Assembly (NCBI RefSeq): GCF_900115365.1 | Contig: NZ_FOWD01000037.1 | Coordinates: forward strand, 1 to 39,171 | Reading direction: 5' to 3' | DNA length: 39,171 bases | Source: Anaerocolumna aminovalerica | GTDB taxonomy: Bacteria; Bacillota; Clostridia; Lachnospirales; Lachnospiraceae | Part shown: positions 34,107-39,171 of the stretch, piece after piece | How positions within the stretch are numbered: the first letter of the stretch is position 1 | Layout of the letters: every line of letters starts with the position of its first letter | Position numbers and translations under genes: made by a program | The notes under the pieces: model-generated | Databases searched by the model: none | Told to the model about the DNA's origin: nothing | What the model saw: the letters and a program-made list of their open reading frames with translations, nothing else

Positions 34107-35153
34107 ATGAAAAGTACATTAGATGAATATTTAATAAAAATAGATAATCTTATAAATTATATTGATCAAACTCAGCACTTATATGAAGTGGTTAAAGAAA
34201 ATAGGGATTCTAAAATATCTTCTGAATTTGTAAAGTTTCATACTGATTTAAATAAAAGAACATATGATTACAATTTAGTTATAATAACACTGTATGGTAT
34301 TTGGGAAGGCTTTGTTGAGCAAATTGTTGCAGAGTATCTTAGCGAGCTAAATGACTGCGTAAATGAGTATAAAAATCTCCCAGAAGCCATAAAAGAAAAT
34401 CATGTAGGGATGTCAGCAGACTTACTTAAATATACAAATATATTAAGTAAATACGAGCATATTTTGATTAACGAAGTTATAGCAAATTTAAATAGTTGTT
34501 TGAATGGTAAGGAGAAGTATAAAATTAATGTTGATGCATTTACGTATCACAGTACTAATTTCAGAAAGGATGCAATAAGAGATTTTTTTAAAAACATTGG
34601 AGTTTTTAATATTACAAATACTATTACCAAGTCTAAAGCTATGGTAAACTTTTTTACTGAATATGACGGTGAATTGCTTAGTAATATGAAAAAATATCAA
34701 GAAAATAATTATTATGAATATTTAGAGGATTTAGTTGAAAGAAGAAATCAAATTGCACATGGGTCTGATATAGATGAATTGCTTTCGCTAGATATATTAA
34801 TAAATTATTCTCAATATGTAAAAGCTTTGATAATTTCTATTTATGAGATAATAGAATATGAATTATTTAAGAATAAATTTCATAATACCGAGAAGGTAGA
34901 ATTAGGTAAGCCAATTAAAGTTATTGACAGTAGTATTATTTGTATTAACAATAAACACTTAAATATAAAGACTAATGACTATATTTATGGATATAATATG
35001 GATTCAAAAGAGTTACGCTTTGGGCAAGTTTTATCTATTCAGATAAATAATGAAGCGGTAAATGAAACAAGTATTGAATGCGATGAAGCAGTGGGGTTAA
35101 AAGTGAATTTTAGTGCAAAAGATAAATATACTTATTTCTATTTATATAGTTAG
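34107..35153 (+). CDS. HEPN-family nuclease-like protein (MAE_28990/MAE_18760-like)
   Basis: This 348-residue, mostly helical protein contains the motif ERRNQIAHGS at about residues 211-220, i.e. an R-x4-H with Asn after Arg, the catalytic signature of HEPN ribonucleases. An N-terminal helical region (about 50-80, YNLVIITLYGIWEGFVEQIV) resembles the MAE_28990/MAE_18760 group of HEPN proteins, described as partners of DUF262 proteins. The last 80 residues form a beta-rich extra domain I do not recognise. It follows the DUF262 gene by 20 bp and shares its promoter. Likely role: RNA cleavage as effector of a defence or toxin-like module. The family call is from the motif and partner; activity is inferred. 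Confidence 0.75.
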   Translation: MKSTLDEYLIKIDNLINYIDQTQHLYEVVKENRDSKISSEFVKFHTDLNKRTYDYNLVIITLYGIWEGFVEQIVAEYLSELNDCVNEYKNLPEAIKENHVGMSADLLKYTNILSKYEHILINEVIANLNSCLNGKEKYKINVDAFTYHSTNFRKDAIRDFFKNIGVFNITNTITKSKAMVNFFTEYDGELLSNMKKYQENNYYEYLEDLVERRNQIAHGSDIDELLSLDILINYSQYVKALIISIYEIIEYELFKNKFHNTEKVELGKPIKVIDSSIICINNKHLNIKTNDYIYGYNMDSKELRFGQVLSIQINNEAVNETSIECDEAVGLKVNFSAKDKYTYFYLYS

Positions 35154-35370
35154 GTCATTTTATTGTTAAAAGATTGAATACATATATGTAATTCTAAAAC
35201 TCCATTATGCTTTAAAACTTTTCTTATACAATATAAAAATATTTGTATGTTGTGATGTTGCGTGAAAAGATACATAATATTTAAGATTTCAGTAAATAAA
35301 GAAAATATAAAAAGTTATAAGAATCAATATTATTACCCAAAGAGATAATTTGACAACTTTATATGGATTT

Positions 35371-35407
35371 AAAAGCCTTTGCAAATAATATATTTGCAAA
35401 GGCTTTT
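35371..35407. terminator. Intrinsic terminator after the HEPN gene
   Basis: Perfect 17-bp stem (35371-35387 with 35391-35407, AAAAGCCTTTGCAAATA) with a 3-nt loop and T/A ends on both strands. It ends the DUF262-HEPN operon; the 217 bp before it hold no gene. Confidence 0.85.
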
Positions 35408-35436
35408 AAGTTATCCTATTTTTGCTAAAAAACCTA

Positions 35437-35483
35437 TTGACAAATACACATAGCGATGCTATACTAATCATGTTTTAAACATG
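35437..35483 (+). promoter_or_regulatory. tetR-type promoter with palindromic operator
   Basis: TTGACA (35437-35442) and TATACT (35460-35465) lie 17 bp apart. At the expected start of transcription is a perfect 15-bp palindrome, CATGTTT-T-AAACATG (35469-35483), well placed for autorepression by the TetR-family product of the next gene. Confidence 0.8.
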
Positions 35484-35505
35484 TTTAATAGGGAGGGGAA
35501 TAACA

Positions 35506-36069
35506 TTGGGAAATAAAGAAACAAGAAATAGATTAATTGAAGTTACAAAACGATTGCTTACAGAGGGAAATAGCCTTGAAACACTTACAGCACGCCATAT
35601 TTCGTCTGAAGCAGGAGTAAATCTAGCAATGATAAACTATTGCTTTAAATCAAAAGATGAGTTACTTAAAATTGCCGTTGAAGAAATTGTCGCAACAGAA
35701 TTTTATAAATATGTAGATGTAAAGTCTGATAACAGTACTGCAAAAGAGCAGTTAAGAAATATACTCTATCATGTTTGTAAGGCAATGTTAAAGTATAGCA
35801 GTCTTACTAGGATGTCTATTCCGTATATTATGTTAAATGAGGAAATATCACTACCCTACGATATAATGCCATTTATCAAAAAGCACTATGAGGGTAAAAA
35901 AGACGAAACACAATGTAAGGTAATTGCCTTTCATATAGTTTATACCATGCAGCTGATTTTTTATCGGTCAAAGGATTTTTTTAAATATTCAGGCATTGAT
36001 GTTGATGACGAAGCAATGATGGAAGAGTTCCTTGATTCCCAGCTGGATCTGTTTTTAGGAAGGGAATAA
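35506..36069 (+). CDS. TetR/AcrR-family transcriptional regulator
   Basis: The 187-residue protein has an N-terminal helix-turn-helix (LTARHISSEAGVNLAMINYC, about 26-45, then FKSKDELL) typical of TetR proteins, and a helical C-terminal ligand/dimer domain. The start codon is TTG with GGGAGGGG 8 nt upstream. A palindrome over its promoter suggests autorepression. It is followed by a 59-residue two-helix membrane protein rather than an obvious efflux pump, so the regulated function may be that small protein or lie elsewhere. The ligand is unknown. Confidence 0.9.
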   Translation: MGNKETRNRLIEVTKRLLTEGNSLETLTARHISSEAGVNLAMINYCFKSKDELLKIAVEEIVATEFYKYVDVKSDNSTAKEQLRNILYHVCKAMLKYSSLTRMSIPYIMLNEEISLPYDIMPFIKKHYEGKKDETQCKVIAFHIVYTMQLIFYRSKDFFKYSGIDVDDEAMMEEFLDSQLDLFLGRE

Positions 36070-36210
36070 AATAAAACTACTTAAGAATATATTCTATTAC
36101 AGCTTTTAAATTTGAGATAACATCGCTGATAGAATTTGTAAAGAGTCCGGTATTATTTTGAATCATTAATAAATATATATTTTCAAATTAATTGAAAGGA
36201 GAGTAACTAC

Positions 36211-36390
36211 ATGGCAGTTTTATTAAAACTATTAGGTATTGTGTCAATTGTAATGTTAATATCTACAATTATTTGCGGACTATGGATAAAGTCCCATCCC
36301 CAAGAAGATATACAATTTCATTTTGTACTTTCACTTACAACAGTAATTATATCACTATTAACAATAGTGCTGTTTATGTTAAAAAAATAG
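36211..36390 (+). CDS. Small two-helix membrane protein
   Basis: The 59-residue protein has two hydrophobic helices: about 3-25 (LLKLLGIVSIVMLISTIICG) and about 39-57 (VLSLTTVIISLLTIVLFML), joined by a short polar loop WIKSHPQEDIQF. The start is supported by AAAGGAG 7-8 nt upstream. It lies 141 bp after the TetR gene in the same direction and before a terminator, so it is probably co-transcribed or co-regulated with it. I do not recognise the family; the size and topology resemble small membrane proteins that modulate transporters or envelope stress. Confidence 0.7.
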   Translation: MAVLLKLLGIVSIVMLISTIICGLWIKSHPQEDIQFHFVLSLTTVIISLLTIVLFMLKK

Positions 36391-36520
36391 GAAACAAACA
36401 CATATGTTGTATTTATTAGTCATTCTGTAGAATATGAAATAATAGCAGAGCATGTAGGGAACAAATGAGCCGGAAAGTGTTGAAATGGTGTGAATTTAAG
36501 CCGGAAATGAGTAAAAATAT

Positions 36521-36562
36521 AGGATGTTTTAATTGCTTCGGTAATTAGGAACATCCTTTTTT
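36521..36562 (+). terminator. Intrinsic terminator after the TetR/small protein genes
   Basis: The stem AGGATGTT..AATT/AATT..AACATCCT (36521-36553) with a GCTTCGGT loop and a TTTTTT tail forms a typical terminator. Confidence 0.85.
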
Positions 36563-36679
36563 GACTCTATAGATTTATCATTTCATGAAATTAATAATAT
36601 TATAAGGAAGTCAGAAATTGTGTAAGAGCACTATTATAAAATTAAAGATTATATGCTCAACATTTTGCCAGAAATGAGT
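36563..36679. other. Non-coding gap before the HTH-kinase gene
   Basis: No gene is seen between the terminator and the next promoter. A short CCGGAAA-containing stretch occurs twice just upstream (about 36470 and 36501). Confidence 0.35.
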
Positions 36680-36709
36680 TTGAGAATGTTAATATATAGT
36701 TGATATGAT
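36680..36709 (+). promoter_or_regulatory. Promoter of the HTH-kinase gene
   Basis: TTGAGA (36680-36685) and TATGAT (36704-36709) are 18 bp apart, shortly before the start codon; the leader would be short. Confidence 0.5.
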
Positions 36710-36733
36710 AAAATTGATAGGAATGAGGTGATT

Positions 36734-37924
36734 GTGCTGAAGTATGTGAATGGAAAAGAAATTTTACCAGAGGAATTATTAGATGAGATTAGAAAATATG
36801 TGGAGGGGGTATACATATATATTCCTAAAAGTGATTCAAAGAAAAGTAAATGGGGAGAAAGAACCAATTATCATCGTGAAATGGAATTACGAAATCAACA
36901 TATATATGATAAATACCTTGAAGGTATTAAAATATCAGTAATATCGGAGCGTTATCACCTGTCTTCCCAGAGCGTAAGAAGAATTATTTCAACACAAAAG
37001 AGAAAAATGGAGAGAATAGTAATTATGATAGAAGAACTATTGAAAGAATGGAATATAGAGTGTACTCCTGTTCAGATATATCATTCAGCATGGAATATTG
37101 ACAATTCCTATGTTTTGAAGGTATATGATAATCCTAACGCATTACAAAGAAATATTGTAATGATGAAAACACTTCATGAAGCGGGAATCCCAGTTCCAAA
37201 GATTATGAAATTGCCGGATGGACGGGACTATTTAACATATAACGGAATTATGTATGTGCTTACTACAAAATTGAATGGAAAGAATATTGTCAACCTGAAT
37301 GAATGTGATGATATATGGTTTTTCGAGTTTGGTAGAATATTGGGGAAACTTCATCTTGCATTTCAGGAATGTGCTAAGAGTATAAGTTATTGGAATAGTA
37401 GTATGATTGAGGAAATGCAAGGTTGGGTACGTAGCAATTTACTGGAATTTAAGCCGGAGTATTTGAAGCCGGAAGATATAAAGAATTCTATTGATGAGTT
37501 GTCAGAACTTTATGATGATTTGCCAAAACAGTTAATTCATAGAGATGTCCATTTAGGAAACTTTTTGTTTGACAACGGAGTGTTTTCCGGATATATAGAT
37601 TTTGATTTAAGTCAAAGTAATATACGTATATTTGATTTATGTTACTTTTTATTAGGAATTCTTTTGGAAGAAGATAATAATCGTGTTGAAGAAGAAAAGT
37701 GGTATAAAATTATTCAACAGGTAATAAGAGGTTATGATTCTATTACAACATTAAGTGATATTGAAAAGAATGCTATTGTTTGTGTGATGAAGAATATCGA
37801 ATTATTATTTGTAGCATATTTTTTAGGGATAGGAGATGAAAAATTAGCAAAAGACTCCGCTGATTTATTTTCTTTTGTTAAGAAAAATGAGGATAAAATA
37901 CAGGATGTGGTTAAATTAGAGTAG
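36734..37924 (+). CDS. HTH (CD3324/Mor-like) - aminoglycoside phosphotransferase-like kinase fusion
   Basis: The 396-residue protein joins two parts. Residues about 1-90 (VLKYVNGKEILPEELLDEIR, a KWGERTNYHREMELRNQ stretch, then a helix-turn-helix ISERYHLSSQSVRRII) match the small CD3324-type proteins of clostridia, related to the Mor activator HTH. Residues about 110-390 are an aminoglycoside/choline-kinase-like phosphotransferase, with VLKVYDN (possible ATP-binding Lys), catalytic HRDVHLGNF (about 269-277) and metal-binding IDFD (about 288-291). Start at the GTG 36734 gives a start right at the HTH domain with GAGG upstream; a GTG at 36728 is possible. The substrate is unknown; it could modify a small molecule and sense or regulate its own gene. 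Not a standard resistance enzyme by appearance. Confidence 0.75.
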   Translation: MLKYVNGKEILPEELLDEIRKYVEGVYIYIPKSDSKKSKWGERTNYHREMELRNQHIYDKYLEGIKISVISERYHLSSQSVRRIISTQKRKMERIVIMIEELLKEWNIECTPVQIYHSAWNIDNSYVLKVYDNPNALQRNIVMMKTLHEAGIPVPKIMKLPDGRDYLTYNGIMYVLTTKLNGKNIVNLNECDDIWFFEFGRILGKLHLAFQECAKSISYWNSSMIEEMQGWVRSNLLEFKPEYLKPEDIKNSIDELSELYDDLPKQLIHRDVHLGNFLFDNGVFSGYIDFDLSQSNIRIFDLCYFLLGILLEEDNNRVEEEKWYKIIQQVIRGYDSITTLSDIEKNAIVCVMKNIELLFVAYFLGIGDEKLAKDSADLFSFVKKNEDKIQDVVKLE

Positions 37925-38045
37925 CAATATGGAAAAATATATAATAATTTAAAGGACTATGTCCGAAGTATAGAATAATGTAGGCTGTATGAAGTAATCT
38001 GCCAAGTTTGACATGAAAATCACATTAAATCCATAATAAAAGGGA

Positions 38046-38074
38046 TTGAAGTTTGAAAAAAATTATGGTATAAA
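38046..38074 (+). promoter_or_regulatory. Promoter of the yitT-family gene
   Basis: TTGAAG (38046-38051) and TATAAA (38069-38074) are 17 bp apart, so transcription would begin near 38081 and pass through the terminator hairpin at 38104-38141. Confidence 0.55.
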
Positions 38075-38103
38075 TAATAAAGTATTAGGCAAGTGCCTTG
38101 ATC

Positions 38104-38141
38104 CACGTCTGTTAGGGAAAAAACTAGCAGACGTGTTTTTT
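38104..38141 (+). terminator. Intrinsic terminator/attenuator just before the yitT RBS
   Basis: A 12-bp stem (38104-38115 with 38124-38135, CACGTCTG.../CAGACGTG, one G-U pair) with an A-rich 8-nt loop is followed by TTTTTT (38136-38141). The gene's GGAGG begins only 3 bases later. It may end transcripts from the upstream kinase gene, and will also act on transcripts from the promoter at 38046. Confidence 0.8.
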
Positions 38142-38153
38142 ATGGAGGTCTTT

Positions 38154-39017
38154 ATGAAAAGAACAAAATTGTTATTAGATATACTAATAGTTATATTAGG
38201 TAATTTTCTTTATGCCGCAGGAGTAGCGTTCTTTATTCTGCCTTCAGGATTGATTACCGGAGGAACAACAGGTATTGCAATTAGTATTAATCATTTAATT
38301 GGTTTGCCCGTATCCTATCTTGTTTTTGGTTTTAATATAACCATGTTCGTATTGGGTTTCATTGTTCTGGGAAAGAATTTTGCCCTAACAACACTGGTTA
38401 GTACATTCTGTTATCCCTTTGCGTTGGAAGTGTTACAAAAGCTAGCCGGGGGATTTAGGGTGACAGATGATATTTTGTTATGCACCCTTTTTGGAGGTAT
38501 CTGTATCGGAACAGCAATTGCTATTGTGATCAGGGCCGGTGCAAGTACAGGAGGTATGGATATACCACCATTAATTATCAATAAATATACCCGTATATCG
38601 GTATCAGTAAGTTTATATGTTTTTGATTGCGTGATACTTGCATTACAAGCGGCTTTTAGTGATAAAGAGAAGATTCTCTATGGTATTGTTTTGGTGCTGG
38701 TTTATTCTATTGTTTTAGATAAACTTCTTATGTTTGGAACAAATAAAATGCAGTTAAAAATAGTAAGTGACAAATCGGAAGAGATAAAGGGAGTAATTAT
38801 TTCTGAGATTGACAGAGGAGTCACTCTTTTACATGGCAGGACAGGGTATTTGGAAAAAGAGACGGATATACTGTTAAGCGTGGTTTCAAACCGTGAACTT
38901 TACAAAGTAGAAAAACTTGTACATCAAATAGATAAAGATGCCTTCGTTATGATTAGCCGTGTCAGCGAAGTGAGGGGAAGAGGGTTTAGTGAAGGAAAGC
39001 AGTATTTGGTGAAATAG
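38154..39017 (+). CDS. YitT-family membrane protein (DUF161 plus DUF2179)
   Basis: The 287-residue protein has five or six transmembrane helices in the first 180 residues (LLLDILIVILGNFLYAAGVA, then LPSGLITGGTTGIAI, and RAGASTGGMDIPPLI typical of DUF161). A C-terminal cytoplasmic DUF2179 domain follows (about 200-287, with ISEIDRGVTLLHGRTGYLEK). Function of the family is not well defined; some members are linked to envelope or metabolite export. The start at 38154 is set by GGAGG 5-6 nt upstream; a longer in-frame ORF from 38046 would start inside the promoter and read through the terminator, so it is not used. Confidence 0.85.
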   Translation: MKRTKLLLDILIVILGNFLYAAGVAFFILPSGLITGGTTGIAISINHLIGLPVSYLVFGFNITMFVLGFIVLGKNFALTTLVSTFCYPFALEVLQKLAGGFRVTDDILLCTLFGGICIGTAIAIVIRAGASTGGMDIPPLIINKYTRISVSVSLYVFDCVILALQAAFSDKEKILYGIVLVLVYSIVLDKLLMFGTNKMQLKIVSDKSEEIKGVIISEIDRGVTLLHGRTGYLEKETDILLSVVSNRELYKVEKLVHQIDKDAFVMISRVSEVRGRGFSEGKQYLVK

Positions 39018-39046
39018 CCAGCGTAACAATAATATATGGAGTTTTT

Positions 39047-39082
39047 AAGCCTTGCGAATATTACATTTGCAGGGCTTTTTTT
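39047..39082 (+). terminator. Intrinsic terminator after the yitT-family gene
   Basis: The stem AAGCCTTGCGAAT/ATTTGCAGGGCTT (39047-39059 with 39065-39077, two non-Watson-Crick positions) is followed by a T-run. A TATAAT at 39119-39124 near the window end may belong to the next gene, with only a weak -35. Confidence 0.8.
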
Positions 39083-39171
39083 AATTATTAGGAAATTCCT
39101 CAAATCGAAAAAATAGTGTATAATAGAGTAGAAATAAAAAATGGAATAACAAAAGAGCGAAGGGTGCTACT

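Noticed and set aside
38075-38141. preQ1-type riboswitch before the yitT-family gene, suggested by the A-rich loop and following CTAG
   Set aside because: The short first stem and C-rich loop of that class are missing; the A-rich segment is just the loop of the terminator hairpin.
1-39171. tRNA or rRNA genes
   Set aside because: No cloverleaf with the conserved GTTCGA-type T-arm and CCA-adjacent acceptor, and no rRNA sequence, was seen. The cloverleaf-like repeat at 15682-15754 lacks tRNA hallmarks.

Overview
The window looks like chromosomal DNA of a low-GC Gram-positive anaerobe, most likely a member of the Lachnospiraceae (Clostridium cluster XIVa, Lachnoclostridium-like). This rests on the AT-rich sequence, strong AGGAGG ribosome binding sites, consensus sigma-A promoters, a short zinc-type S14 inside the spc operon, a KOW-domain protein between map and infA, an oversized L17, and ecfA-ecfA-ecfT-truA-rplM-rpsI following rplQ. 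The species assignment is inference from gene order and protein character; no search was run.

Layout. 1-2150: an accessory patch with two long DNA palindromes (about 1-183 and 1898-2102) around a chloramphenicol acetyltransferase gene. That gene carries a 9-codon leader peptide and a stem that hides its ribosome binding site, the classic design of drug-inducible cat translational attenuation. 2152-6256 (minus strand): a pspA-ydjG-ydjH-ydjI-like envelope-stress set (PspA coiled coil, zinc-ribbon membrane protein, TPM-domain protein, SPFH/zinc-ribbon protein), with a terminator after pspA and a separate promoter with a perfect palindromic operator candidate before ydjG. 6675-7556: a COG1092-type SAM methyltransferase.

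8125-25189: the S10, spc and alpha ribosomal protein operons in order: rpsJ-rplC-rplD-rplW-rplB-rpsS-rplV-rpsC-rplP-rpmC-rpsQ-rplN-rplX-rplE-rpsZ-rpsH-rplF-rplR-rpsE-rpmD-rplO-secY-adk-map-(KOW protein)-infA-rpmJ-rpsM-rpsK-rpsD-rpoA-rplQ. A textbook promoter with an A/T-rich UP element and a long structured leader precede rpsJ. A block of nested palindromic repeats sits between rpsH and rplF. A second promoter precedes rpmJ, and a hairpin-rich leader of about 420 nt precedes rpsM. A 15-bp-stem terminator closes the block. Next come lepB (minus strand), the ECF transporter energizing module ecfA1-ecfA2-ecfT, truA, and rplM-rpsI with its own perfect-consensus promoter.

31507-38000 is a second accessory region. 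It holds a decayed tyrosine-recombinase gene (an island scar), then a DUF262 protein followed 20 bp later by a HEPN nuclease-like protein with an RNxxAH motif (a candidate two-gene defence or toxin module), a TetR regulator with a palindromic operator, a 59-residue two-helix membrane protein, and a protein that fuses a small helix-turn-helix domain to an aminoglycoside-phosphotransferase-like kinase. The window ends with a YitT-family membrane protein whose ribosome binding site directly follows an intrinsic terminator. The strongest candidates for an undescribed system are the DUF262-HEPN pair and the HTH-kinase fusion. The most unusual non-coding signals are the cat attenuator and the repeat block inside the spc operon.
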